A DNA stretch of 64,000 nt from Chlorokybus atmophyticus (GCA_009103225.1 RHPI01003369.1:1-64000), one strand, 5' to 3'. Positions 9,460 through 22,790 are shown, counted from the stretch's first letter. Numbers and translations: made by a program. The notes: generated by a model not told the origin, from the letters alone.

Positions 9460-12400
9460 GGAGGAGTTCTGAGGCAGGCACCACGGGTTGACAAGCTGCG
9501 CATGAGTCCGACAGCTAGACTCAATGTTATAGGATAGTTTCATGTGCAAGTCGGCTGCTCAGTTGTAAGTGGACATACTCTCACCACTGCCCGTACATTG
9601 TATATATTGTGGGCTTTTAGGTGCAAGACCAAACAATCAGTCCAAGGTTTGTACAAGCTACATGGCATGTTAGTGTTGGCTTACGGCAAGAACTGCCAAC
9701 TTTTGTCAAATAGCAAGGGTCACATATTAACAGCAGTGTAACGGCAAAGAAATTGCCGGCTATTGCTGTCAGCTGTCCGTAACTACCGGTCAACGGCCGT
9801 CTGTGCACATCGACCAAAGGGTAACTGGTTGACAACTCTCGGCCGGTTAGGGCCACTAACAACCACTTTCGGCCCGCGGCCGTCTGCGTCAGTCCACTTA
9901 AGCCAACGGCAAACCCAACAGTCCAAAAGTAATATTTCAGGCAGCAACAGGCAGGCTCAGGCACCTGTCAGTCCCTCAGTCCTTAGTCAGTCACCGTGTA
10001 ACATTTGTGACGATATGCGTGTGAACTATTTACCAATATTAGCTAAACAACAGGGTGGGCGTGGCTTTCAGTGGTTTGCAAGTAGTCCTTTACTTGGTTT
10101 GGATTGGATGCACATCGTGCAATGCAATGCGCGGTTACAGCAGGCTTCTGTGCTGCGATGTGCGCATTGCTTTAAGGTGGCGTACGATCGCGTGTAGATA
10201 GGAAATGAGCTGCATTCAACCTTTTGAGTGTGTGCTGACAGCAACACTTCACGTGTAACTTGTGGCGATCTGCTTGCTGCCGCTGCCGTACGGCCATGGC
10301 CATGGGCATTTCGTGCCCACCAATTGCATGCACATGGTATCAAGCCAGTACTATATCACTAGCTAGTAATGATGTGGTGACATGCTTTACAATGCAAATG
10401 TTGTGTGTTGAGCAGGTCCATGAATACAACTCGGTGCAACGTTTTCCTGCAGCCGCTACTTGAGGATGCAGTGGCTGCTTCATGCTTCGTGCCAACTTCT
10501 ACAACTACTACAACCCGGTATTTGATAATGTGGCCGTACGCGCAGTTAATGCCAGCACCGGGGCAGAGGTGCAATAATACCGTCAAGTGTTTAATAACTA
10601 GGATGGCAAACACACAGCGCGAGTGGCACATTTGTGCATGTGTGCGCTAATATGTGGAGTTCAGTAGGGTTCACCCTGAGGTGATGCACAACGCTCCGCA
10701 GCACCTTAATTACAAACCCACAAGATGGGGTAAAGGCATGGAGCTGATTGGTACAACGATGTAGTTTTAAATGCATAGAGAACAACGTGCACATCATCCT
10801 CGATTTTACATAAAGAGGGACTTTCGCATGTCTTTCTTAATTATCCACATTAACGTTAGCGCACAATATACATCGTCTTTCGTAATGATTGCATGGATGT
10901 AATGAATTAATATTATTAATATTATTCTTATTATTATTACCAATAGTACATTGCATGCAGTATTGAATACAGCATGAATAATGAACAACTCCAAGTTGTT
11001 GATGAGTCATGTACGGGGCTATGCAGATGCTATCCCAATGTGATAGCAACTTGGTAGCAATACAGTCAAGTGAAAACCATACTGATTGCAGATTGTATTG
11101 GTGTTGCAAGATATGACAATGGCATTGATTGAGTGGTGCTTTTTTCGTGCTGGTGCAATACCGTAATAGCAACACTTGGCAGCACATAACATGTAAGCGT
11201 GAACATCAACAATCTCACATCGTATGCATGTCAGCTTTCAGTGAAACGTGTGGTTTTCGCACGTTTTCAACGTGGTGTTTGCATACATAGTTTTGATGCA
11301 TTAACACCATGCAAATAAATTGTGATCAACATGTCATGCATGCTGATGGCACCTTAAAGGCATAAGAGAAGGAACACATGTTAACTGCACATATAGCTAT
11401 GTAATACTTGTTAAGACAATAGCCATTGGCTTTGCACCTTGATGACATTGCTAGCGTTGCAGTAATGGTGTGCTGTTGCCGATTGCACATGCATTGAACA
11501 ACTCTCACATTGCTGCATGTATAACATCGAGGTGTGAAGCTGCCATGACTGCTGCATTTCTTTGTGTTGGTGCAATGCCATCCATGCAACGACCATGGCA
11601 TTGCTGGTCCACACTGACATTAACACAACTGCGCTGCACTTTGAGGACGCCGGCCCCTCTACCACCATCCCCACGTCCTCCCCCTCATTTTCCCGCTCCT
11701 CCACCACCTTCCCCGGCTGCACCTCCTCCCCATCCTTCTCCTCCGCCCTCGGCGTGTAGCGGCCAGTCCGAATGAGAGCGTTGAAAATGTGCGAGCAGCA
11801 GCCAGCCCTTGGAGAGCCCCTTCATCATCCTTCCACGCTGTATTATCCTGGTTCCTAGTGCCCGTGGTGGGCTGCTCCAAGCGCCAGCGTTCAGTCCTGT
11901 GCTTGTTTGGTGTTTTCAACAATTGTATGCATGCATGCGAGCTCAATGGCTCAGCCAGAGCTTAGCCAGAGCGCGGAGCATTGCTCCCATGGGTGGCAAG
12001 TTATGCAACTGAGAATTGAAATAGCTGCTCAATCATCTCGTGTGACACGATAGACCTTGGTGACTCGACCCACGCATTGCACCATACTCTGTATCTGGCA
12101 AGCTGAGCAATCGAGGACTTGTACCAAGTAGATGGTCAACCTTGTGTGACGTAGAACTTGTAGCCGACTTGACCCATGCATTGCACCCAGCCCCGACATG
12201 TCACTGCGTCCCCTGCGATTGTATTCGCCATGACGTGCAATGCTGCTAGCATATCAGAATCTGCATTCATACCTGCCTTGCATATTCAGCCCAAATAGCG
12301 CTCTCTCTCTCTCTCTCTCTCTCTCTCGTGCTTTCGTGTACCCACTCAGCCCTTGTCGATTCCATGGACAAACACCTCAGGGAGCAACAGAAGCAAATCA

Positions 12401-15400
12401 GTGCACGCTTAATATGCCATGGGACTAGAAGCCGACATATTACTACTATTATTATTAATCTTTATATTTTTACTATTGTTACTATTGATATTATTGTTAG
12501 TTTTAGTGTTTAACTATTGCACATCCTAGCATAGAGCTAGATCTGTCCAACATTGCAAGGAGGATGATGCGTGTCACAATGGTTGCGGCACCTGCAAAGA
12601 CTTTGTTAATAAAGGTTCCTGCTTTCACATGCAAGCTAGACACCTATCGTCTATTGTGCATAGCTTAGCTACCAATGGTACGTTAGGCCCCACGAGCAGT
12701 CTGCAATGCATTCATGCATGATAGATTACGGAGCCTGAATAAAAGCTGCTGATGGTGACGGCGACAACAACACATGTCCCTGCTCTTAAACATGAAGTCC
12801 CAAGCCACAACATGGCAACCTGCCCGTGAGCGAGTACAGCTACGTGCGTGCGTGCATTTGCCGACACAACATGCTGTCGTCTTCAACAACAACCTGCAAG
12901 CGCGTGCCAATGACATGTGTCGCTACCAGACGATAAGGCCAAGGGCTGTGTTTGTCTTTTGCCGGTGCGCAAGGACCTCCATTCCCCGCTATCTCTAATG
13001 TGTTTCTCATTGCGGTTGAGGTACATGTTGGCACCGACAATTGCGTGTGCCGTTAGTATATATCAGCCAAGACAAACAAGCAGGTGGACATTCTGCTGCT
13101 CATCCATGTGCGTTTATGCATGCATGCATGCATCACATTATACGGGAAACTGTTGGAGATCATGATTGACCGACTATCTGCTGAGCCTGTGTGCATTGGT
13201 GGGAAGCCGTCCCCTGAAAGGCGCACACACCACGCAGCCGTCCGACATGCTCGTGACCTTGACGTCTGCGCATCCCGGACCCTGCTGCAGCTTTCAGCAA
13301 TGCCTGTAATGGTGATGGTGGCAGTGTCGGTGCCTTCAAGTGTTGCGCATGCCATGTGTGCATGCATGCACGCATGTTGATGCGCACATGTGTGTGCATG
13401 CGGCTCAGCCTGTGCTCAGGCTGTCGGGCATGTCGCACACACACGGACATGCATGAATGTACGCACACTGGCGAGGGCTTGCGGTTCCGCACGCGGCTGC
13501 ATGACAAACAATGCGCGGTTACTTGGTTGGAGGCTGTATGTGAACCGTCCCAGTGAGGAGCCAAGCATTGCAACGACGCCCAACTGGCAGATGCGCTGTG
13601 GACACACAGCGTGCATGGGACGAGCAGTGCAGGTAGCCACGCACACATGTACATGCAGATGGACGACGGACTCGACAAGCGCTGCTATGGTGGGGACGGG
13701 TCGTAAAGTTGAAATCACTCTCATGTCAAGAGATCTCCATGCAGAGCGGGCGTTGCTTTTGGTTGTCATCAGTACATTGGATGTTACACATAGCACTTCT
13801 TATGCGTAAGTGTCAATGCGTGTGAATCTGTGAGTGAGTGAGTGTCATGGGCTTGCAAACAAGACTAGACCTGTTCCACATCTGTGACACTCACACGTTT
13901 AAGACATTGAGTTCGATGCTGCCATGCACCGAGCCGGTTGTGACGCGAGCGTGCACACTAACACCAATGCATGCACCTGTGCACGATATGCGCGTCGCAT
14001 GCACAAAACACGCGCATGTATGCACAGGCACGTGTCCAGTCGAACTCCGCTGCCATTTACTTACAGCACTCATGTCGACACCTCGCGCACATACAACACC
14101 AGCTGAGGGCGCGGGGAGCTCAGCACAGCACAGCACTTGCGTGCCTTCCCTGCGCTGAGTCTCACACGCGCCCTCCTGCTGGTGGTTTGCTTGCCCTGCT
14201 CTGCTCTGCTCTGCTCTACACCGACACTGCACGCGCGCACAAACAGCTAGGTAGACCTAGCATAGAAGCTATATACCCCCTGCTAAATCTATGAGTTTGG
14301 GTTGGCAGTGCATGCATGTGTCCAGCTGTAGACAGTGTGCTTCCAGACGGCATGCGGTTGCATCTGGTACTGTGTTGCCCATAGCGTGGCAGAAGTCCAG
14401 TCCGATTGAAAGGCGCATACGGGCAACGAACGATAGAACGAACACAACTGAACACATGCAAGCTAGTGCAACACAAGTGTGCAGAGCAAGGAGAATGCAT
14501 GCATACAAACATGGCCATCTGTTGGCTAGTACAAGCATGGATCACTTTGTACAACGTGGGACACTTTTGTGCCATAACTTTCAATTAATGACAACAACTC
14601 AGTAGAATGAAAGATTGGAAACGTTGCGTAACAGCTTGGGTGTTGTACACACGCGTGTGCGCACACAGGCAGACATGCATGCATGCATGCATATGCGTGC
14701 GCAAGCAATCACACACATGCGGAGATGTATGTGTTTGCATCATTGCGTCTGTGAACGCAACTGCTAGTACTGCTTCCGTTTGAGAGTAGGACAGATACCC
14801 ACCCATGTTTGCACTAATTACTAACTGCCTGACTGTTCAGCTATGCACACACACACACGTTGCTGTCCACTGAGACAACGACAACAAGGGTATGACAAAT
14901 ATGGAATCAATCAAGCTAGTGTAGGCTTCTGCAAGCACAATTGCAGCTGAGCATGCTAACAAAGCATGCCACTGACACACCGCTTACCTGTCTGAGCATG
15001 CAGGTGGTGATGAAGCACTCAACACAAAGCTCTTCCCCTTGTCGTTCTCCACCTCCACCACCGTCTCAACCAGGCGCTTTGCCGCCCCCCAAACCACCTC
15101 CAACGCCACCGGCGCCGCCTCAGGCTGAAGCAGCAGCAGTGGCTGCGCACAGCGTGCATGTCGCTGGCGTCGTCGGCGTCGTCGTGGGCGACGGTGCTCG
15201 TTAGGCGCCGGCCACCGAGCAGCCGGAGTATAACGAGCAGGAGGGCGATTTGCCAACGAGGCCGGTGACGGCGACCACGGCTACGACGGGGAGGACGTGC
15301 AGGAGCATGCCGCAGGAGATGGTCTACGGGACGGCTCGGAGGGAGGAACTAATTGGAGGAGCTGGTCGGGGCAGCGGTCGCCAGCCTGTGTGGGGTCCAC

Positions 15401-15571
15401 CCGGTCCGCCACGCATGCAGACCACATGTATAGGACTACCTTGCCTATGCGCATCCTTATGTTCATATGCAAATTTGTTTGCTTATAAATATTGTGGTCT
15501 AATTGGTAATAGCCTCTTGGATGCCATACGCGCTTATAAGCTTCCGGCATTTGTACAGTTCATTTGCACAG
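9460..15571. other. Long repeat-rich stretch without a supported gene
   Basis: This stretch is dominated by TGCATG-type words, CA/GT-rich tracts and short AT-rich patches (for example TTATTA near 10910-10940). A pure CT microsatellite runs 12301-12327. Two places look weakly coding on the minus strand: about 11640-11760 (Glu/Val-rich) and about 14988-15250 (Val/Glu-rich, with a clean donor CAG|gtaagc at its end). Neither could be joined to other exons or assigned a family. Upstream exons of the NMT1/THI5-like gene at 15572 should lie here but were not found. Confidence 0.5.
12301..12327. repeat. CT microsatellite
   Basis: Uninterrupted CT dinucleotides, 27 bases. Confidence 0.95.
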
Positions 15572-16610
15572 TGCTAAGCCAGATGTGATGAAGCGATTCC
15601 TGAAAGCAACCGCCGAAGGCTTGCAGTTCGCTGCATCAAAGCCCTTGGAAGCTGCTAGCATCCTGGTGTTGATTGTCTTGAAAACAAAGTTTGCAAGCAT
15701 GTTTGCCTTGTAAACATGTACACCGACATACACGCATAGACGCGCAATCTGCGCAATCCAGTATCCAATATATGGAAGCATTTGTGATGTGCGTGTGTAC
15801 GTGTGCAGGTGTACATACTGTGCATGAATACTGCATGCGAATGCATCCTCATGTTCCATGCATACATGGAACATGGACATGCTGCATTGATGGGCTGCTT
15901 ATGCGGTTCATACATGCAGAGTGGCGCAGCGGAGCAATGCGAGTCTTCAACGGCGCCGCTCGCTCCGTTGGACATGTAAGAGAATGGCCATGTAAGGATA
16001 TCGCAGGCGTTTTTGACAAAGCACTTACTGCATGATCAGGGCGAATGGAGCCTCCATGAATAAAGACAGGTAAGAGAGAGTTGTTACCTTAAGTATGATC
16101 TACTTTGGTGTTGTGCAAGTTTGCAAAAAGACGCTCTGTTGACGGCAGATGGGATACATACCTGGACTGGCTGTCCAACAACAAGCTGCTAACGACTAGT
16201 GTTCAGGTAACGTCATGATGCACACATGCGCACGGGTGGGCCTGCGCACACAGCTACACAAAAACACAGCTTAGATGACAGGCATGCGATTTGCACAAGT
16301 GCACGCTGTCATCGCCAATTGCTTTCTGTCTGTAAATGGTGATGTGGATGCAGTTGTTCATTGCTGTGGATAGTCCAGATGCTGATGTTTGTCATGCGCG
16401 GTGTCGTCTCATAATCCTGTCAGCGGAGTCAGCGTTCCAATTGACGACTTGCGCCGACGCCTCTCGGTGATGATATCATTACGAGGAGTGACATGGACTC
16501 CACCAACTTGTTTACAAGCGACATTTCTGCCATACTAACCAGTGAAGGCTTCATTGATTGTAACAACAACAGTTGTGAATGTGGAGCAGGAGCACCTTCC
16601 CCTTAAGAGT
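15572..16610 (+). CDS. NMT1/THI5-like domain protein, 3' exons only
   Basis: Three exons join in phase: 15572-15665 (AKPDVMKRFLKATAEG...), 15920-15975, and 16131-16206 (DGRWDTYLDWLSNNKLLTT). The pattern FLKATAxGxxFAxxxPxxAA followed by RWxxYLxWL is typical of the NMT1/THI5-like fold, shared by pyrimidine-precursor enzymes of thiamine synthesis and substrate-binding proteins. The last part reads GVSVPIDDLRRR in one frame (about 16425-16465) and then GDDIITRSDMDSTNLFTSD in the next, ending at a TAA near 16605. Both pieces fit the family's C-terminus, so a one-base frame break near 16465 is likely. I could not place a phase-consistent acceptor for this exon. The N-terminal half was not found, so the gene may be partial, a pseudogene, or split by long introns. 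Confidence 0.5.
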
Positions 16611-16675
16611 GTATAATGATAGCCTTCAACTTTCATGTTGTGGCCTGTCAAGAAAATTAAAGTAGATGTCTGTTG

Positions 16676-16752
16676 CTTTCATGTTGCGTAGTGTACACGA
16701 GCCCAAAGGACAGACTGTCCTTTGGGCTCGTGTACACTACGCAACATGAAAG
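16676..16752. repeat. Perfect 77-bp hairpin (38-bp arms, 1-base loop)
   Basis: Bases 16676-16713 and 16715-16752 are exact reverse complements around a single A at 16714. The stem lies just downstream of the THI5-like gene. It could be a small foldback element, a hairpin RNA, or a strand-switch artefact. Confidence 0.9.
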
Positions 16753-18168
16753 TAGTGAGAGAGTGACTGGTTTAAAGGACTTGTATACGCTGTTTCTTCT
16801 GCAAGCATGCCCTGCCTGTTTGTTTACATGGGCTCGCACCCCCACCCAATCATGTAGTAAGGTGCTTCTACTTTTGAGTATGGCCTTACGGGTTTGTTGC
16901 TGTGTGTGACTATTCTTCATGAGGGCACACTTGTCATATGAGATGAGCTGCTCAATGCTAAACATGACTTTCTTGACACGACTGAGCACGTGAAACGAGT
17001 GCGCAGTAACCATGCATGCTACTATTGTCCTTTGGACTTCTATACACGCACACACACACAGCTATGTACACATCTATGAGGCTGACAACCGACTGACTGA
17101 TAGAGTGCACAATGACAGCAAGGGTATTGTGACTCTGCCTGGTGCTAAGGGGCTGTGCATGTTGGGGAATACATAAGGTAGCTGAAGCACATAGCCTGGC
17201 GGTGCTAGATACGTTGTTGTGGTGAGTGCGTGTTACAACTGCAATTTGAATGTGCATGGATGCATGTGACGTTACAGCATGAGTAAAGAATGCATGCCTA
17301 GCCAAGCACCTAGTGTACAGGTTAACTCACGACCACCGAGCTACACACTCAGCCCTTCAAGGCGTGCTAGAACAGCACACTAGCATTGCCATCTTCAACA
17401 CATGTGTACATACAAGCTCATGCTTGCCAGAACAGTACACCCTTGCTGCACTGCGCCACTACTGTAATCAAAATGTGCGGGCTCATGAAGTGCATGAAGA
17501 GCAGTTCTGATGGCACTTGCTGTAGCACTGCTGCGAGCTACATTGGCAACAATATTCATCAAATACAACAGTACTATGCCACAGGACTGCAACTTGCGCT
17601 TGATCACTATGACAGCCATATGCTTGCGAGAAGTTGCATGCATTTAGTGCTATAGTGAAGCAAGCATTCAAGTTTTGGCCTTTGATGCTGGTGATTGCCA
17701 TCCACTTATGATTGCATGCTTGCAACGGTCATGAAGGTTACAGGAATCAGAGCACCTGGAGGACCACTTAGTTGCTATGCAATGCAGCTGTGTTCTACTG
17801 CTGCAAATAGGATAAGCAAGAGCCACACCACTGTATCTTTGCGATTGACGTAGTCGTCGATAGAGACACACCACGACACCTCGCACTGGCCCTCATCAAG
17901 GTGCTTTGTGCCTGGAAGGTCACACTAGCAGACACTTGGAGAATCGAGGTGTAGCACCGTCATTGCCAGTGCTGTTTTTGCGTAATGGTGGTCTTGAACG
18001 CTGCAGGCACACTGCCTTCAAGTTGGGAGCTTGCGGCGACGAAGCTCAGTCCACGGCAGCGCCGCTGGCGAGCTTGCACCAGCGATGTTGGAACTGTGAG
18101 ACTTTCGCTGCAGCCGGTCGGTGCGGTGTCTGCAGGCCCTCTAACTTGCCAAATCACCATCCGGCAGC
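16753..18168. other. Intergenic, no supported gene
   Basis: This is mixed-composition DNA with TGCATG words and scattered short open stretches that show neither splice support nor a family match. It lies between the THI5-like gene (plus) and the end of the TIR-NBS-LRR gene (minus). Confidence 0.5.
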
Positions 18169-21100
18169 TCAAGACTCCAAGAGGTCCAGAGTACCCAGAG
18201 CGGCTAGCTCCCTGAAAATGTTTGGCAGCGCCTCTACTGGCAAGCTGCTGCAGGTTTGCAAGTGGAGCGTCTGCAGAGCCGTGAGCTTGTCGAAGGACTG
18301 CGGCAGCGAAGCCAAGCTCTTGCACCACGACATGTAAAGCATACGCAGAGCTTCTAGTTTGCCAAAGGACTCTGGCAGGGCAGCCAATTCTCTGCAACCT
18401 GACATGTTCAACGTCTGCAAAGCGGAAAGTTCGCCAAAAGGCTCCGGCAGGAAGGCCGCATTGCAAGTGCTCATGTCCAGCCTCTGCAAAGCCTTAAGTT
18501 TGCCAAAGGACTCCGGCAGGAAGGCCAATTCACTGCAACCTGACATGTTCAACGTTTGCAAAGCTTCAAGTTTGCCAAAGGATTCTGGCAGGGTAGCCAA
18601 TGCACTGCAATGTGACATGATCAGCGTCTGCAAAGCTGCTAGTTGGCCAAACAACTTCGGCAGGGCAGCCAATCTGCTACAAGCTGACATGTGCAGCATC
18701 TGCAAAGCCACAAGTTCGACAAAGGAGTCCGGCAAAGCAGCCAATCTCATGCAAAAAGACATTTGTAATGTCTGCAAACTCGCAAGTTCGCCAAAGAACT
18801 CCGGCAGGCTAGCCAAGTTGTAGCAAGACGACATGTTTAACGTCTGCAGCAGTTTAAGCTTGCCAAAGGACTCCGGTAGGGCAGCCAATTCGTCGCAACC
18901 CCACAGGTCCAGCGTCTGCAAAGCCGCAAGTTTGCCAAAGGACTCCGGCAGGGCAGCCAAATGTCTGCAACGTGACAGGTTCAACGTCTGCAGCAGTTTA
19001 AGCTCGCCTATAGATTGAGGCAGCTTCTGTATATCCTCACAAGCCAATATCAACGTTTGCAACACTTGGAGTCTCTCAATAGACTCTGGCAGCTGGACTT
19101 CGCGATGATCTGGTAACTCATTGCTGCTCAGAGCGCTAGCGATGTGAAGTACGGCAAGGTGTGTGCAGGTGACAAAGACAGTACTCAAAACACTGCTGAG
19201 CACTCTCCGCGGATAATGCCACTCCAGAAAGACAAGCTCATCAGCGTTTAAGTTGCCTTCGAGACCGCAAAATGTGCCATCCCAATCAGCACTGCCAAGG
19301 TCTAGCATGCGAAGCTGAGGCATGAAGGGTAAGCCAGAGATCTTCTGCCCTTTGTTGACGGCAGCTAAGGACACAGACTCAACAGTTCCCTGAAGTTTAA
19401 AAACCTGCAAACAGCAGCGGCAGGTCAATCATAAGCAACGTGGGCAATGGCCGGCGCCAAATATTTGCACTTACATTATGCAAGTTGACCATGCAAGCAA
19501 GCTTGCAAGGCAACAACGAAGTTGCAGCTAAGCTAGTTTGAAACATGTACATTGCCATCGCACCTTCTGCATTGCGTCCAATGCCCCAGGCATCCAAATG
19601 CGCTTGGGAGGTTTACATAAACCGGCAATGCTTCGTCCCATGTCGCGAAGTTGGTCATGTATTGTGAGCTTGGGTTCACAATCAACAAGGCTCAAGATAT
19701 CAAACAAGTGCAAGTAATTTGGCTCAAATCCCACTGCTGAAGGCTGTCGCCATGCTTGAAGTTGGTCATTTACTTTAAGCGGGGGTTGCCAACAAACGAG
19801 GGACAAATTTACCAGGTGTTCGATTGTGATTGCCGCAAACTGTCCCCATACTGGCAGCACACTGCAAGCATCCTTCCCCAACGCAAAGCAGCAGATGTCG
19901 AGAAACATGTCCTTCTCTACCTCCCCAAGCTTGTCATAGCTGAGCCGAAGCGTGCTCCACAACTTGTCGTCTTTGGTTCCATATAGTGCCTCTGCCTTTT
20001 TCAAACGATCTAAGATATACTTCAAGTTAAGAGCTGAGGCCCCAGTAGTTCGAAGATAAGAGCCCACGACTTCGAGCGTGAGCGGCAAGCCCTGGCATGC
20101 CTGAATAATGCTGTTGATATCTGTTTCCAAGGCCGTTGGCACCAGCTGCGAAGCAAAGACCAAATTGCGAAAAAGTTTTGTAGCCGCCTCTGCATTGAGC
20201 GGGCCCACTTCCTCCTCCACCACCACCATATGCTTGTCACACCCCCGTATGTTTAGTAAACGGCGGTTGCGCGATGTTACCAGCACATAACTGCCGCTGT
20301 CAAGCACAGAGCTGCTTGCTTCCTCCAACCTGACGAGAGGCCCAAGCAGGGCATCGGTTTGGGTATCACTCCAAACGTCATCGACAAGAAGCAGCACTTT
20401 CCGCCCTTGCAAATACTTCTCATACAAGGCGCTTCCTTCAGCAATGGAGTTGGATGCGATGCAGATATCCTGACCTGTTATTTTCTTCAACACCTGCTGT
20501 TGCAGCTGCACCACCCTCGCTTCACCTTGATGGTCTCCAACCGTCATAAAGCAGCTGCTGCCAGCAAACTTGCCGTGCAACTTGTTGTAGATTGCTTTTG
20601 CAAGTGTCGTCTTTCCGATGCCGCCCATACCCCAAAGACCCAGCATAACGGCCTTGCCTGGCGCATCAGCCCTCTTCATCTCCAGCTTAACCATGATGTC
20701 CTCGACACGCCGTTCGATGTCCACTGGAAAACTGGCAACGGGCAAGGCGCGGGGGCGGACAATTCCCACCACAGCTCTCACCACAATCTTTGCAAGCTCA
20801 GCTGTGTCACTAACAACAAAAGTGCCAAAATGAGACCAGCAACAAAGACATAATAATTGAGGTACATACCCGCTAGCTTGGTCAAGCCTCCAGCCCGTTA
20901 TGCTGAAGACTTTATCCAGAGCATTGTAATACTCAGCTTCATGATTGACATAATACGTCCCACCACGTCGACAAGCACTGCAGACAGCAAACACGTTGGC
21001 CACGCTAGTGGAGAAGAGAAGTTTGGTTGGCTGTTGAACTGTGTCTCATTATAATGTTCATTACCTGCTGACTTTCTTCTGTAATGCGCCTTTCAATGTC

Positions 21101-21994
21101 TCAAACTCGCCGCAGAAGATAGGCATGATCTTGCCTGGATCCGCCATCATGATGCGCAGCTCCTCAAGGCAGTAGCAGGAGTCCCCGTAGCCTTGAGATA
21201 GAACAGGCATCTTGATGCGAGCGGTTCTTACGTTGTCCAGAATAACGCCCCAAGCATCCGTCTCCCCGGGTTTCAGGCTAAACTCGTCCACAAATGCGGT
21301 AACATTTAACTCTCTCAGATCGCTGTACAGAAAGCTGACGAAGTTTTTCTTGACTTCCGGCCCCCGATGGCTCAGGAAAACATCACAACCAGGGCGAGGT
21401 ATGGATTTTGGGGGTCCCATTGGCTCATTTGCGCCTGCAGCAATCAAGTTAGGAACGTCAGTTGGGCAGGTGTTAGGTAGTAATCAGTGAGAACAAGTAA
21501 GAGCAGCAAGCCTGGCATCCTGCCTGGCCACCCGCACAAGTGCTCGTTACAGAGACGACACGCAAGTGCAAAACCTGAGTGCCCACAAGTTCTCATAGTT
21601 TGTTACTGCGCAACCGAGCAAGACGCACTCGTACGATTTGGTCACACAATCACCTCTTCTGTAAAAGCATGTGCAACTGCACGACTAGGTAAAGTATCTG
21701 ACTTGCTGAGCCGTCGCTGCAATGGTCCTTCAGACATTACTACGCTGAACTAATAGCTAACTATTAGGTCACTATTATTGCCTAGCATCCACGACACATG
21801 CTGACAGCAAGTTCTATACTACAACAAGTTGAGTTGCATGTCAGGTGCCAACATAACGCTATTGAAGTGGGTGGGTGTGCATGCGCTATTGCACGGCAAT
21901 AAGACGTGTGACCAAGCAGATGCACACTACCACCAGCTCGGGGCTTACCAGGAGACGGCTGGGGGTTCTCTCGATCACTCCGGGTCCTCCTCAT
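18169..21994 (-). CDS. TIR-NBS-LRR (TNL) immune-receptor-type protein
   Basis: Five exons fit exactly in phase: 21994-21949, 21434-21065, 20977-20870, 20809-19564 and 19404-18169, totalling 1002 codons with stop. The TIR domain starts near residue 32 (CDVFLSHRG). It keeps the CLEEL motif, whose Glu107 matches the NADase glutamate of plant TIRs. The NB-ARC domain shows P-loop GMGGIGKTT (Lys241), kinase-2 KVLLLVDDVW, RNBS-B-like YVLVTSRN, GLPL CQGLPLTLEVVG, and an MHD-like IHD. The fifth exon encodes 12 full 24-residue leucine-rich repeats with consensus LQTLxMSxCxxLAALP plus a partial one. In plants such proteins sense pathogen effectors and their TIRs make NAD-derived signals; the algal role is unknown. 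The 60-base third intron has no in-frame stop, so its retention would add 20 residues. All key motifs are intact. Confidence 0.93.
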
Positions 21995-22790
21995 AGTCAA
22001 TGTGCCAGCAATCTACACGTATACAGCCAACTCCAATCAACTGCTGGATGACGATTACACTCGAGTAGTGCAGTCAGCCAGCGATGAGCTCAAGTTGCTT
22101 AACGGTCCGGACATCGCGCCTGTTTGTGAGCGCCACCAGGCATTCATACATGCAGGAAAGACTGCGAATGCGAGCGAGGGAGCTGAGCGCTTTACAGGTT
22201 CATTACGGTAGTATGCAACTAGGCAAGGATGACTGGTTCGTCAATGTCTCGCCCGCATGCGCACTGAAACATGCACGCATACGCATGCGCATGTTGCGAT
22301 CAGTGCCCAATCACACAGCAAAATACACACACAGATGAACTGCTGTCTGCATGGGGGGAAACAAGCCCTAGAACTGTACCTGCTCCAAATTCTGAAACAT
22401 ATGCTGAGAGTCAGCTGGCACTGAGGTCGCCAGCAGCACTCCCATGCAGTCTCGGCAGCAAGCTTGCTGTAGCCAACTGCTCGCATAGACGGAGTGCCGA
22501 GCGGCATGCATGAGTGGCAATCGACATGGCTGAGTCAATCCTCACATGATGCACGTCACGCACATGCACGCACACACACACATACACCGCAACGCTCATA
22601 GTTGGATGTGCGTGACGTTGACAGCCCGAACAACAGCCAAAGAAGCTTTCACTGGAAACACAACTAGCTAGCTAGTCTAGCTGGCTATGCTCGTGCTTCC
22701 GCTCGACTCCAGCTAATGACAAAGCATTGGCAAGCACAAGCTTAGGCTACATAAAAGGGCAACGCACCTTTCCCACCACCCGCTGCGAAC
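21995..22790. other. TNL upstream region, no supported gene
   Basis: This contains the putative TNL promoter on the minus side, followed by CA-rich and TGCATG-rich DNA. I see no coding signal. Confidence 0.45.

Noticed and set aside
12301-12327. CT tract as a possible CRISPR or telomere signal
   Set aside because: A simple dinucleotide repeat with no spacers; no CRISPR array exists in the window.
13160-13678. 172-codon minus-strand open frame in the TGCATG-rich region
   Set aside because: Low-complexity Cys/His/Ser-rich translation from CA/TG-rich DNA; no splice sites or family match.
15001-15204. Proline-rich plus-strand frame
   Set aside because: The GC-rich patch is open in several frames on both strands; no family match and no consistent exon chain.
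18359-19018. Plus-strand open frames with repeated Leu/Pro/Lys-rich units across the LRR exon
   Set aside because: They are the antisense shadow of the regular LRR array on the minus strand; no splice or start context of their own.
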